Shown here: in pieces, positions 1-12,376 of the stretch
Layout: each line of letters opens with the position of its first letter
Numbering within the stretch: position 1 is the first letter of the stretch
Assembly: GCA_029962745.1 (NCBI GenBank)
Contig: CM057161.1
Location: 11,838,436 to 11,902,435 of the forward strand
Direction of reading: 5' to 3'
Source of the DNA: Echinometra lucunter
Taxonomy: Eukaryota; Echinodermata; Echinoidea; Camarodonta; Echinometridae
DNA: 64,000 nucleotides
Notes under the pieces: model-generated
What the model was told of the DNA's origin: nothing
The model's database searches: none
Seen by the model: the letters and a program-made list of their open reading frames with translations, nothing else
Translations under genes and position numbers: made by a program

Positions 1-1407
1 TATCTTTTGATGCAAAGCTCTAAAAATCATACGAAATACATGAGCAGAAAGAGCAAAAAATTCTACACAAACTGTGCCCATTTTGGTTGCATCAATATTC
101 GTTGTTTGATGCTGAAATTTTTTTAAAGGAAAATAAGCATTAAAATCCTTAAATTGGCAATGTGATAGAAAGTTTAAAATCACCGTTTTCCCCTGCAAAT
201 TGGCAATTTTTTGACTTCTCATCATAATTTCTGTCAAGTTATATTCATTTCAGATACATGACGTTTTATAAGAAAAATGTAGCACTAAAATAAAAATGTT
301 GGTGTTGCCAATTTGAAGAATAAAAGCTGATCAAATTAGGCTTTCAATAATTCCTGTCACGAATGGGTTAATTACAGTAAGAGAGGGGAGCGCGTAGTGA
401 CAGCGGTTACATCTGGAAGGTCATCATTAGATCGGGGTAGATCGGGGACAGCAACGGGACCACAGCAGTGTGCAGTTTACGTCCCGCTTTGGTGCCACTG
501 TCACAACGCTGAGAAAGACCTTACTGCATTCACTCCGCTGTGTTTACGCTGTATTTACGTTCTTTCCGCTTGCTTTACGATCAGTTTTGATCGGGATAAA
601 GTTTGGAACATGTTCAAAATTTCTTGCCGATCTCAACAACTACCCGATTCTTCTGCATTCTCACAAAGCTGCCGCCACGATGCTACCCATTAAAAATGAC
701 CCCTGTACGCTTTTGCTGCTCTCCGCCGATTTGATAGATCGGGAGAGATCCAGATCGTGATAGTGGAATGGGGGCTTAAAGCGCCTTGAGCATGTTTTAT
801 GGATACATGTAGGTGCCATATAGATATCAATATGTATGTACATGTACATGTAACAGAGCTGCCAAGTAGTAGAATTTTATCCTATTTTGTAGCATTTTTT
901 GGAGAGAATATGACAATAAGATTTTTCCAATGAAAATATGATTTTTGAAAGTTCTGACATTGATTCTTTATTACATTTATTTCATCTTATTTTCATGTTA
1001 TTTTATCAACATTTAAGTTTATCCCAATGCTCGGTGTACTCTACCTGTGTATTTTGTACTGTAGCTCATTTTCAATAAAAGAAGTACAATGTAGAAGAGA
1101 TAGGATCAAAATAGTTAAGTAAGTCATACATATTATTAATATTGTATTTTCTTTAGGATATCATAGAGAGTGAAAGGGGAATCACATTTTTGTATTTTTA
1201 AAATTTTCATGCAAAAATATGATTTTAGGCATGAAAATAGGAAAAAAGGAAGTACAGGATAGGATTTTTTTCCATTTGGGGTTGGCAGCTCTGATGTAAG
1301 TATGCATGTAGAAAAAGTTGTAGAACCTGCCCTTTTGAAATTGCTTCCATACATGATGTATTTGGACTAATTATCACATTTATTTTATGCTGTGCTCTTC
1401 TCAACAG
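1..1407. other. upstream intron or flank of the bZIP gene, no exon recognised
   Basis: I see no convincing coding exon here. The stretch ends in a good splice acceptor (pyrimidine-rich, AG at 1406-1407). The gene must have at least one more 5' exon ending in phase 1, but no matching donor with a plausible peptide was found, so that exon is probably upstream of the window. The segment around 360-770 is GC-richer than its surroundings and repeats the word GATCGGG; it looks like a diverged interspersed repeat, not a gene. ACATGT runs occur near 837-851. Confidence 0.5.
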
Positions 1408-1767
1408 ACAAGGATGGAAAGAAGGACAAAGAGGCTGGACTCCTTGATGGAGATTATGGAGCAGAGGATGTGGCCTCTGCCTTCCTTGGCCCAGCCCTTT
1501 GGGAGAAGACACCTTACGATGACCTGAAGCTGGAGTACATGGACCTGGATGAATTCCTCTCGGAGAACGGAATCTCAGTCTCAGACAGCAAGCCCAGTAG
1601 CCAGGAGAAACCCCCGGAGAACGTTATCCCTACTGGTGCATCCCCTGTCACTGAGAATCCTCCCTGCAAGGATACCGGTACTAATTTATCGTTGAAAGCG
1701 GCCTTGAATATCCCATCACCTACCCCAAGCCCCCCACCACACAGTCCAGACTCAATCACTCCTGAGG
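1408..1767 (+). CDS. PAR-bZIP transcription factor (TEF/HLF/DBP-like), penultimate coding exon
   Basis: This exon encodes the N-terminal activation region of a proline- and acidic-rich bZIP factor, a nuclear DNA-binding protein that in vertebrates binds TTAYGTAA-type D-box sites as a dimer. Acceptor AG is at 1406-1407 and donor GTAAGT at 1768; both boundaries are phase 1. The reading frame contains WEKTPYDD followed by LEYMDLDEFLSENGI, the conserved TEF/HLF activation motif. A proline/serine-rich tail follows (PSPTPSPPPHSP). The lysine-rich start (KDGKKDKE) resembles the region before this motif in TEF. The exon joins in frame to 2092-2528. The protein start is not in the window, so the gene is 5'-partial here. 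TEF, HLF and DBP are co-orthologous in vertebrates, so no single symbol is assigned. Confidence 0.9.
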
Positions 1768-2091
1768 GTAAGTACCAGTTTGCTATCCTACTTCGTAATC
1801 GTTTTTTTCTCTCTTTTATTATTTTAAAATAATATATTCAATATAAGAAATATCTTACTGAGCTTTGTTTTCCATCGTGGTTTTCCTTTTAGCATCCTTT
1901 GCTAAGGCACTAATTAACTACACTGTATGCACACTAAGACAAAATAAAAGTTGAAAGATTGACCTCTCACCTTGACTATGATATCAAATCTAAGTTGAAA
2001 AAATATCACAACTACATGAATGCTTTCCAATTATAAAAGAATTCAAGTATATTTCATTATTATCATTATTTTGTTTATTTTGTTACATTAG

Positions 2092-2528
2092 TGACCATCC
2101 CACCAGACATGAGCCCAGTTCGAGAACCAAGTCCAGTGCACATCAACGTCCCCTTTAAGCTGACGGAAACAGATGTTGCCCTCGCCACTGCACCAGGCCA
2201 GGAGACCTTTGACCCCAAGCAGTGCAATTTTACCGAGGAGGAGCTCAAGCCCCAGCCCATGATCAAGAAGTCGCGGAAGATCTATGTGCCCGATGAGCAG
2301 AAAGATGACAAGTACTGGGAGAGGCGAAGGAAGAACAACATTGCCGCAAAGCGATCGCGAGATGCCAGGCGCATCAAGGAGAATCAGATAGTCATCCGAG
2401 CGGCTTACCTAGAGAAGGAGAATGGCGCCCTCAAGGATGACGTAATGGAACTAAAGAAGGAAAATTCAACGCTCAAGAAGATCATTGCCAGCTATGAAAA
2501 GCGTCTCAATGCCATGAAGATGGATTAG
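2092..2528 (+). CDS. PAR-bZIP transcription factor, last coding exon with the bZIP domain
   Basis: Acceptor AG is at 2090-2091; the codon split by the intron (G|TG) is completed here, and the stop is TAG at 2526-2528. The exon encodes about 145 residues in family order. First is a PAR segment with [20 protein letters not shown]. Next is the linker [11 protein letters not shown], then the basic region [13 protein letters not shown] with the invariant N and RxxR contacts. Last is a leucine zipper with four leucines at heptad spacing (YLEKENGAL, then [10 protein letters not shown]), ending shortly after KRLNAMKMD. The domain is complete and no frame damage is seen. The KDDKYW/RRRKNN wording is diagnostic of PAR-bZIP against C/EBP or E4BP4. 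Codon usage is GC-rich relative to flanks, as expected of a real exon. Confidence 0.96.
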
Positions 2529-4370
2529 CCCCTGATTTCCCCCAAATAAGATCTCATCTCTTATCAGTCAAAGCAAGACTTGTAAAAAAAACATTGTAAA
2601 GAAAATGCCCCCTTTCTGTTTATTTTCCTTATGACAGATAGGATGTTGATGTCATTTATTCTTCTGGCTCGACATGACAGTAAAAGAACCGTACAGAGTA
2701 GTAGGCTTGATTCTTATGGATCATATTTCAAAATGCATCCTGTCTTTGAAAAATCGAGGTAGAGATGCGGCTTCCATTTCCGAATTTCACCAGGATCTGA
2801 TGAACCTATCGTTTTCTTGAAAATTGATAACTTTCTGTCTAATTCCGGTTGAGACAAATGAAGCTGTAATTAATGGAATTTATGTATCATTTTGTGTCCT
2901 CAAAGATATATATGTTGTATGAGATGCACTTGCTATTTGTAAAATTGTTAAGAATGTTGGCAGTTGTTGCCTTTCACTCCTCCATTTTTTGATCATATCT
3001 GTAATGTCACTACCACTCTGGTCAAATGTCCAAATTGGTTGACACAAGTTATTCCCATTTTGCGTTAAGGTTGTTGTCCTGTGGTTTGATAGTACAGTTG
3101 AACACTGTGTCGACAAGAATTTACAGGATGATTATCATGGATTTGATCTGGATAGATCATGCCTACCTCAGAAAGATTTTAAAGGAGATCCAGTGTTGAT
3201 AAATGCATGTATATTGCTGTAAATCATGTAAATTTATCAGTTGTGAAATGTGATTATTATTGATTTGTTGTACTACCGTGCTGTTTGCCTCATAAATGTA
3301 CATAGCTTTACTATTTCAGATGATTTTATTCTCTCACTGCTGTCGCTAGCTGTAAATTGTCGAATTCAAATTTTTCTAGGGGGAAGGCCAGACACTAAGG
3401 CAGACAGTTTATTGTCTCATCATCTTTCATCTTTAGGATTAATGCTGGTATTATTACTCCAATGCAGTGTGTGAAGTAATTGTCACTAGACAATTTCATA
3501 ACCAGCCTTCTGAAAGATGATCAATCATATCAGATTCTTTTTTATTAGAGATCTTATTTTTATTTTGTACGATATGCTTCTCAAATTTTGATACCATTTG
3601 GAGGAGAAAAGAGGAGTAATGGTTCTTTTATCATTCACAACTGTATGAAGGACATTGTTATATTACCAGAGCTCTATTTTATCTGTTGGCTATCTATTTA
3701 CTCACAGTGATATAGACTTTATAGGTTGATTGTGTACCCTTGTTTTGGTCCATTCGCACAAATACTGTCCAATTAAAAATTTTATCTCTACTCGATTTTG
3801 CATGACAATACCTTTATAATGATAAAAATGTCCCCCTTTTTCTTCTACGTATATTGGTAGTGGGAGAATTATCCCTTATAAAATCCACTTGAGCTTTGTT
3901 TGTTGATATTTTTTTTTTTTAGGGGGGGGGGGTGGATTTTGGTATTTTTCCTGTTCGTTGCTCTGAACTTGGAATTTAAAACTTTAAATATTTGCATACC
4001 TCCCTCGATCTTCTCTCTTTTTTTGTTTTTGTTTTTAAACCTATATCCTCTTCCCTATTTGGCAAATCGCCAATGTCAATTGGGAAATAATCTGATTGAG
4101 GGAGGTCACATGTCCATTTTCACATCGTACCATTTGACAACTGGTAAATGTAGATCAAAGTGCATAGTCTCAAAATTTTCGCACTCTCCGTTTTGTTTGA
4201 TCCCATTCAAGCTATTTTATTTTCATCCTATCTTTAAAGAAACTGGTTACCGACATGTGTACATTATCAGTACGTACACCAGGCATAGATATGTACAGAT
4301 GTTTCGGTGGATATTCTATTACATTAGATTGTGCATAGGATGAAATAAAGAGAGTTTTATCTGCTTTTTG
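2529..4370 (+). other. probable 3'UTR of the PAR-bZIP gene
   Basis: AT-rich sequence after the stop codon with no further coding signal. The first clear AATAAA after the stop is at 4344-4349 (GAAATAAAGAG), a candidate poly(A) signal about 1.8 kb downstream. Other AATAAA words at about 5928 and 6748 are alternatives. A G-run at about 3923-3932 lies inside. Transcript data would be needed to fix the end. Confidence 0.4.
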
Positions 4371-7038
4371 ATGATTTTGAGGAAAAAAAAAAAAAGAATA
4401 GTGCTGCACATTCTTTCCATATAATATCTTCTCTTTCACAATATACTAGCAACCATGTACATGTACATGTACATGAATGATACACATGTTTGTGCATTGT
4501 TGTGAAAAGTAGTTTTGTGGCTGGACTTTTGTTTTTGTATGTCACGAAGACTTCAAATGAGTATTACACTGTAATTCACAATTTGTGAATCCAGTAAAGT
4601 GATCATGAATATGTGAAATTTTGTGCACACACTTTAATCATGTATCGTCTGTCATTGCACAAGGAACAGATGATTTAATTTTGGGGGTTTTTTTTGTTTT
4701 GTTTCCCTTGCAGTTAAATATTAAATTGATTGTTCTGCCAGAGATACTCTCTGTAAAAAGGAAATAGCCATGAAATGTTTGTTTTGTTTTGATTTGCTTG
4801 CAATGAAATATTAATTTGGTGGTTTTGTCAAAGATATTCTCTGTATGAAGGAAATGGCCATGAAATAGAATTGTGTACAGATGAGAACAGAAAAAGAAAA
4901 AACAGTTTGCAAAAAAACTTTGCATATTATGATATTATCCATCCATTTGCATGAAGTTGGTATGGTAGGATACTTGTATAATCGCTGACTTGTTCATCGC
5001 TTCACCACTGCCCTATACAAGTATACCAGGGTAATTTCTAATGAGGGCAGAATGATCTGGAGATAAGTAGGTACCCTCACATGAACGACCTCAGAGAAAG
5101 GATGTCGTAAACGGATTTTGTCTGTGGTGTAGGTCACCATGTGTCTTGGACTAAGTGCACTTTGTGCCATTCTCTCAACGGTAATCCTCTTTGGGATGGT
5201 TTCCCAAATGCTCAATGGATTCCTTTTAACAAAAGATGTCATCTAGGGATACAGGGGAAGCAGTTACTGTGTAGCCAAAGAGTTTTTTCCATGTTTGAGT
5301 TAATGTAGTTTTAAGGAGCATCACTACCAAGAATTTACAAATGAATTTTCATTAATTTACATTAAAATGGGGAATGTTGGTCTAGAGAATGTTGAAGTTA
5401 ATGGCATAGAAAGGCAGTCTTCATTGCATACACTGTGTACAATAAGCTATGCATGATGTACATAGTTGTACTCCTTGTGGAAGAAGTCTGTTCAAAAATA
5501 GAGTCATGGATGTATAACCTCATGGTCTTTAGAAACATGCTTCTCTGCATGTGACTTTCTTGTATTGTAGACAACCATACGTAGTCTCCCGTAGATGTCA
5601 TTGTCAATGTACATTTGTAATGTGAGCATTAGCTACGCCTAGTTGCATCCAATTACAAAAGCATTTTCATTTCATGTGCCACAAATGTAAAGAGAGAACA
5701 TAGTGCTTTGTGAGGGGAACTTCTTTTATCAACTTATTTGTGTCTCATATTGAAGTTCCATTGCACTGTAAATTGATTTTTTTTTTTTGAAGGGGGGGGG
5801 GGGGGGTACATGTAAGAAAAGGGAAGAATTATTCTTTTTATAATTATGGTTTACAAGAAGAGATAGCTCAAAATCATGAAAATTAACTGTATTTTTAACA
5901 TGAGCAAGCTTGTTATAAAATATACTAATAAATAGCATGTAGTGTATGGCTGTGCTATTTTACCGCATTTTTGATAGTTACTTGATAAGTAAAGTAATGA
6001 GATACTTTAGTCCAACCGGTTTAAAGCATCGGTATTAGACATGAACCTTTTCTTTTTTTCAAACTTTTACTTATGACTGACTTGTAAGCAAAAAAACAAA
6101 ACAAAAAAAAAAACTGTTCACACTTGTATTCTGTGCCTTGTTTAGATTAGTATATTTGGAGTTGTGTAAACAGTGTTTAATGCAACACCTTTGTCAATCA
6201 TGTCTCCATGTGTATTGTGCAAGAGAATGTTTGGAAAATCCTCCCAAAGGGTTTAAACGCTTCTTTGGAATTTGTGGGATTTCACTCTTTCATAGAGGAG
6301 CAGGGTCGATCTGATACTGAGACTTTCACTTAACATACAAGTAGTGCTTCAAATCTGTGTGTAAATTACGTATTTAGAGATGTTTTATTCTTAGGAATGA
6401 CTTGAGATTGTCCTGTAAACATTAACTTTACATCTTGGAAAAGAGCCTTTGAAGATAGATTCCTAAGAACAGATGTTTAATGAAACAAAAATATGAAAAT
6501 AGTGCTAGAGGAGACTGGGCATTGTATAGTTATACTTTTAAGCATTAAGGTGGAAATTATATCAATCTCTTGGTTGGTGTAAATATTAGATATTTTAAAA
6601 GTGGACTTAAACCAAGAGATTATGTGTGTGTGGCTAGGTTCAGATGTTGATAGAACTGGGATGTATAAAGCACTGCCTTTTCCCCCCTTCTATATAATCC
6701 TGAATATTGGTTAATTTGATTTGAATTTTGGAATATTTAAAGTTGGAAAATAAATTGTGTTCATATTGTCATTCTCTTGTTTTCAGGGACCTCGTACTCA
6801 TGTATTTTACACAATGTATGCATCAAGAATATCTTCTGTTTTTAAATTTGAGAGCTTCGGTATGTTATTGATGAATTTCTTGTCAAAATTATATCCTGAA
6901 ATGAAATTTTTCTTCTTTATATGTTTGTTACAATTGAAAACTGCCTGTCTCTCCCCCCTCCCCCTTGTAGAATGACTGTTTACTTGTATTCAAATGTTCT
7001 TCATAAAGAGTACTCATTATCTTGGTAGACAGAACCCT
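4371..7038. other. intergenic or extended 3'UTR, no gene seen
   Basis: No exon with conserved peptide content. It holds poly(A)/poly(T) runs, an ACATGT-type stretch near 4455-4474 and a T-run followed by a G-run at about 5779-5806. An acceptor-like TTTTCAG near 6786 is followed by a short open stretch that resembles nothing known. Confidence 0.5.
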
Positions 7039-7185
7039 GGGCTCTGTTTCATAAAACTTATTATCAGTAACATCTGCCACATTTCTGTGACAAATTTGCT
7101 CTAGGCCAGTCAGATGCAAGGATTTCAGTAGCTTATAACAGTTATTGCAGGTTGTTATTGATAACAAGTTTTATGAAACGGGCCC
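7039..7185. mobile_element. MITE with GTTTCATAAA termini, copy 1
   Basis: About 147 bp with terminal inverted repeats: left GTTTCATAAAACTTATTATC, right ATAACAAGTTTTATGAAAC. The centre carries the core CAGATGCAAGGATTTCAGTA plus GCTTATAACAG, also found at 14813-14951 and 58233-58375. Non-autonomous, with no coding capacity. Confidence 0.85.
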
Positions 7186-7559
7186 CTGATTCCAGCCAGA
7201 ACGAAGAACTACGAGTATAAAATTGCAACTATTCTTCATCTTCCCCCAATTATTTTGGTGACTGCTTTGAGTCTCATTTCTCCGGTTCTATCATTGTCTG
7301 TATTCGATGTTATTATTATCATATTGTAAATATATAGCATATTATGATGTTTGAAATAATCAATGTTGGGCAGTGATGAGCTCTTTCTTCAGTCAGGTGT
7401 GATACTAGGAGTGAAGAAAATGCCCAATTTTTTAGGGTTTTATATATATAAAGACTACAGAGTTGTATTTTGCTAAGCTTGATTGTGATGTGAAAATATA
7501 TATATTCATGTATATGGCACTGTACACATTTTTATCAAGTGCACTTCTTTATTTTTTTG

Positions 7560-7582
7560 AGAGAGAGAGAGAGAGAGAGAGA
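7560..7582. repeat. (GA)n microsatellite
   Basis: Uninterrupted GA dinucleotides after a T-rich stretch. Confidence 0.95.
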
Positions 7583-7877
7583 TTTGGGTACCTATTGGTT
7601 TTGTGCAGGTGACATAGTAGTGGTATACTGTTGGCTTACGAGTGACGCTTATGATAATATGATAGATTGATTTTTCTCGCTGCACTCTCGCCACTCTGAT
7701 TTGGAATGGATTTCAAAGCTACATGTAAGTAGTAATGGGTGATATAATTTGGAGTGCATACACATACAAGATAACACAAGTCTTGATATATATACTTATC
7801 CCATATCTCCTTGACCCTAACTTTTGGAAATGACTTCGAAGATGCATCACTGATTAACGCTTGGAACGAATCCTGCT

Positions 7878-7879
<2 letters not shown>

Positions 7880-7908
<29 letters not shown>
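7880..7908. repeat. (TA)n microsatellite
   Basis: Uninterrupted alternating TA. Confidence 0.95.
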
Positions 7909-7911
<3 letters not shown>

Positions 7912-7964
7912 GCACATATTGTATCAATATGCTTATAGCACTTCATTTATTTGATGTACGATAA

Positions 7965-8081
7965 AAGAGCAATGTAGATAAAATGCCTTGCTCAAGGGCA
8001 TGAGTGCTGTGCTGTGGGTCGAATCCCCGACCCTCGCGTCTCCAGTCACTGAGCGCCTTAAACCACTGGACCACGGCACCT
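7965..8081 (-). mobile_element. tRNA-derived SINE
   Basis: Read on the minus strand, the element starts with a tRNA-like head: GTGGTCCAGTGGTTTAAGGC as an A-box region and GGGATTCGACCC as a B-box. A unique part follows, ending GAGCAAGGCATTTTATC, which resembles the GAGCAAGGCACTT tails shared by V-SINEs and L2-type LINEs. Structure seen in sequence; the family assignment is inference. An RNA polymerase III-type internal promoter is implied. Confidence 0.75.
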
Positions 8082-8669
8082 CCACTATGACCTGTAGATT
8101 CGATATAAACAATCTTGGAAGAACGAGCGGACATACAGTGATCCCGCCTATAATAGTGAGCAGTATGAGAGACTGAAAAGAGAGTGAGCTCGTGCGATAT
8201 GAATGGAGGGAGCTTCGTCATTATGGTCTCCTTTATTCTTCTTTCTTTCTTAATTATTTTTCATTCAGAGTGCTTGAAAACGGAACATACTAGTAGTTCA
8301 CTATGTAGTCGCAACCTGGCTTTTACTGGAAGTGCCATTTAGAAAATAGAATTTCTGAAAACAGATTAGTTCTGAATGAACTTAGATAGTCCTCAGTTGT
8401 GAAGTTTACGGTTGTATACTTACTATTAAATTTAGCGAAGTGGTGATGGTTTTTTCTTCTTTCTTTTTTCCCAAAATGGTTATAGCCTTTTATTCTTGTT
8501 TCCTTTTCTTTTCGTTTTCTTCTCCTTTCTCTTCTTTTTCTACTCCTTTTTTTCTTCTCTTTCTCCTTTTCTTCTCTTTTGATTCTTCTTCTCCTTCTTC
8601 TTCTTTTTTACAAAGTGGTAATGTTTTTATTTAATCTTTTATTTGGAAATATCAGTGTTGGGTGTCTTG

Positions 8670-8800
8670 AAACATGTCTCGAGACAGTGATTGTGTGTCT
8701 CGTGTCTCGTCTCGGTCTCGAACGCTAATGTCTTGGTCTCGGTCTCTGTCTCGAAGGGAAATGTCTCGTGTCTCGGAGGCCGAGACATCGGCGAGACACT
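8670..8800. repeat. GTCTCG hexamer array, copy 1
   Basis: Imperfect tandem GTCTCG/GTCTCGGTCTCT units. The flank TTGGGTGTCTTGA is shared with the second array at 9130-9312, so the two are diverged copies of one minisatellite locus. Confidence 0.85.
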
Positions 8801-9129
8801 GAAAAAGAGCTCAATTTTGACGAGTTAATCACACTGCTTTACTTCAATCTGTAGAATAAAATCACATTGTTTTCATTCTGAAAGTAAAAAGAACCCGAAA
8901 GAGAGTAGAGATTCAGAGTTGGATACCTTGAAATACAGTTTGTAGTGTTTTTTAATTTTTATTTAACAATTAGAAAATACATACCAAAATACATACGCAG
9001 AAAAAACTAGAAGTAAACAAAATTCAGAATTGACGGCCGGGCGCCCAACGTCTATGTTACAAAAATGGCAAAAGTCGCACACCTGTAAGCCCCCCCCCCC
9101 CCTCCCGTATTATACTCAAGCATTTAAGC

Positions 9130-9312
9130 GTTGGGTGTCTTGAGACAGTTATTGTGTATCTCGTGTCTCGTCTCGGTCTCGGACGCTAATGTCTCGGCCT
9201 CGGTCTTGGTCTCGGCTGTTCTGGACACAAGTGTCTCTGTCTCGGTCTCTGTCTCGGGGATCATTGTCTCGGTCTCGGTCTCTGTCTCGTCTGAGACTGT
9301 CTCGGACCCAAC
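9130..9312. repeat. GTCTCG hexamer array, copy 2
   Basis: About 30 imperfect GTCTCG-type hexamers. Because the period is 6, several frames stay open on both strands (for example a run of ET dipeptides); these are artefacts, not genes. Confidence 0.9.
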
Positions 9313-10148
9313 ACTGGGAAATATGCACATGGAACAATCAATCTAGTCTTGTCACCGTATAGCGGGTCGGATTCATGCGACCTTGTTCAGAATGTCAAGA
9401 AGCAAAGGTCAGGGCAGCACATTGCATCTTTTTAATTCAGAATTCAACTTACTCGTGCATCATCGTTAAGAACAGTGTATATCATTGTGACCGGAAATAA
9501 TATTTTCATAATTGAGGCCTCATGAGGCCTGTAAGAAAACATTGTTTATATTTCAGAGTTTTTTTTAAACCTGGTATCATCCTCAATGGCAATTTCTTTA
9601 CATTTCCGCTTTTATGTCATTCTTTTTAAATAGCTGTAATGATGGAAACTGTTAAATAATGTAAAAACGGAGTGAATAACATATTCTCTAGATGCCTAAA
9701 CATCATCACGAACATGCTAGCATGCTCAACACTCTTTAGGTAAACCTCTTTCCAGAACATCATTCCTATACAGGGGTGGAGTTACGGGGGGGGGGCAACC
9801 GCCCTTATGATCCTCAAGTGATAACAAAAAACTTATCAAAAAAGAGAAGAAGAAAAGAGAGTATGGAGGAAGAGATGGAAGGGACATGCACTATTATAAA
9901 TAAATAAACTCACCTATGAGTCCTCTTGCCCCCCCCCCCCATTATCAAAATACCCTGGCGCCGCCCCGGCGGTTCCTACAAAAATTATTGAAATTTCTTT
10001 TTTCTGTCAGGAAGCTGTTCTCTTCTAAAATTTCGGTTTCTTCTTTATAATTATACTGTATAAGTCTTTTCATTTTATTCACTTAATTTATTCATCTATC
10101 CATCTGTCTGTCTATACATGCATACCCTACCTGTCTGTCTTTCTGTGT

Positions 10149-10180
<32 letters not shown>

Positions 10181-11664
10181 ATCCATTTATCTATCCGGCT
10201 ATATCTGTCTGTCTTCCTGCTTCTGTTTACTATAGCGTGCATCGAGGCTAGCGATTCTATGAAAATACTGACGTCAATTATTGCATGTGGTCATCAAGGG
10301 AATGCAAAACCGAGGATGCGAGAAGCTTGAAATGATAGAAATAATGACTTACCGTATATGTGAATACGAAACTTAATAAAAATCAGTTTCAGTGAATTTC
10401 TTTCTTGTTTTTATTTATTTTATTTTATTTTATTTGTGTGTGTGTGTGTGTGTGTGCGTGTTTTTTTTTTTTTGTTTTTTTTTTAGAAACGAAGTAAACG
10501 TCACACAAACAGCATAAACAAAAATTTTATACACGCTAAAACACACTTTAAAAATACGTGATTCAGGTGGTCAAGGGCGACATTTTCGTTATATTTCTTT
10601 ATATTTCCATATATATTATATTATTTATAATATATTTCCATACCCCCCCCCCAAAAAAAAAAGGAAAAAAATACAGGAGTTCTTTGATATGGGTTTAAAA
10701 TTACAACTTATATATGCACGGCACTGGCTCATTCATTTTAATGAAGGTGTTTTGGGACCTCGGAGTTAAGCGGTCCCATAAGTCTTTAGCCATAATAAGT
10801 CCATTATGAACATATCTGCCCCCCCCCCCCCCCCCGTGGTTAATAGGCCTTTAAGTCTAATGTGCGCCAGGGGATGAATTACACGTCATTATATCACACG
10901 TCACACGTCATATCCTAGCAATCATTCGCGCTCGGATACTTTCTCAAATGATGATGTAATGGTTATCAGTCCCGATTATCGTAACCTGTCAGCTCGCCAC
11001 ATTATGATTTCCTAATAAACCGCTTTAATCATTTTATGCATATAGTTGTTGAACAATCGTTTTCCTTGATAGCTAAGAAATTTCCCGACATAACAACAAC
11101 TAATGTATGCAAAGGGTGCAAAGTGGATTCCATCAATTCAGATGCCAGATAACTGGTGAACTGAGTAGTCGGCAACCAAGGGTTCTGGAGAGAAACGTGC
11201 AACTTTTAATACATTAGTAAACCGGTCTAACAAACGGAAATAACTATTTTCCTACTGAGCTTACGACTTTTTCTGCTCTTTTCCAACACCTACATAATAT
11301 AAATGTTATGAAAATACTATAATTACCTAAGTATTCACTTCTTTATATTCCAAGATGTGCATGTCAAAAAAAACGAACAACAAACAAACAAACAAATCAA
11401 TTTCCCCCTTTTCATCAGAGAACTTATTTCATAGCTCTTTTGGACCCTTCGAGTCTGAAGCTGCCCCCGTGGGCCTGACACCCCTTTCCACCCTCTCCTC
11501 ATACGTTTGCGCTTGGCCCTATTATCATGCCTTCTTTATAGAGATAACGATATCGGTCTGCTGTCGTCAGTACTTCAGATAATTAAAAATGAGAGAAAGG
11601 GTGATAGCGGTGACGTATCTTTCAATGATGTCGTCAAAGTACTATGGTTATTTTGTACGTATTT
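9313..11664. other. intergenic, simple repeats and unique non-coding DNA
   Basis: No exon seen. Contents: an inverted-repeat candidate with G/C-run tips at about 9772-9972, CT repeats near 10158-10180, a (TG)n near 10437-10456, and a long C-run at about 10821-10835. A unique tract around 10850-11200 carries three CACGTCA words (10882-10888, 10897-10903, 10904-10910). A palindromic CRE, TGACGTCA, is at 10269-10276. Confidence 0.5.
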
Positions 11665-11850
11665 TCTGAAACACGATAAAAACTAATTTCGAAAAATCAA
11701 CTCAACTGCAATTTCTAAAGCCTATACTGCCCACGCCCATACAAATCATGTTCGGATTACGTAATAAGCCATTGTAAAGTCCGCACATTTCTAAAGGTGA
11801 TAGACAGGGCTAGTTGATTTTTCGAAAGCAATTTTTTTATCGTGTTCAGA
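11665..11850. mobile_element. MITE with AACACGATAAAAA termini, copy 1
   Basis: Terminal inverted repeats TCTGAAACACGATAAAAA (left) and TTTTTTTATCGTGTTCAGA (right), with subterminal arms TTCGAAAAATCAACT/GTTGATTTTTCGAAA. The centre (AAATCATGTTCGGATTACGT through CTAAAGGTGATAGACAGGGC) is shared with 15431-15633. It carries TTACGTAA at 11757-11764. Confidence 0.85.
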
Positions 11851-12110
11851 GTACTTTGTAAAAATTTAGTGTTTGAAAATGATTGGAAAAAATAAATGTT
11901 GTTTTGAATTGAAATGAACTGAAATGAAATGTCATGATTGTTTTTCACTATCTAGTGAAACATGATAATCTTTCAAAAAAAGTAAAATGTGTTCATTTCT
12001 TATAAAATCAAACACAAGTACTAACTTTTAAACATATTCTTATTCATTTGTTTGTATGTTTGTTTTTTAACGATAACTTCAGACCCAAATGATTACTCAG
12101 AACCAACATT

Positions 12111-12142
<32 letters not shown>

Positions 12143-12344
12143 TTTACATTAGTTGTCACTCATGCTGAGACACGGCACATTTTGAAGCGCGTTTGGCAGA
12201 CGATACATATCAACACTATTATGATGTGACTATTGTATTCAAATGTGAATCGGCTCAGACAGATTTCCGATCGAAGACTAACAATAAAGTGATTGTGATG
12301 ATTTTTTGTTCAGTCAGTGTATGTTCCTGAAAAATATAAATTTG

Positions 12345-12376
<32 letters not shown>

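Noticed and set aside
397..760. Two overlapping 96-98-codon ORFs upstream of the bZIP exons
   Set aside because: No PAR-bZIP N-terminal similarity, no phase-1 donor; looks like repeat sequence.
6786..6859. Possible exon after TTTTCAG
   Set aside because: Peptide unlike anything known and no convincing donor; probably UTR or intergenic.
9124..9346. Overlapping ORFs on both strands rich in ET or SV dipeptides
   Set aside because: Products of the GTCTCG hexamer array, whose period of 6 keeps frames open.
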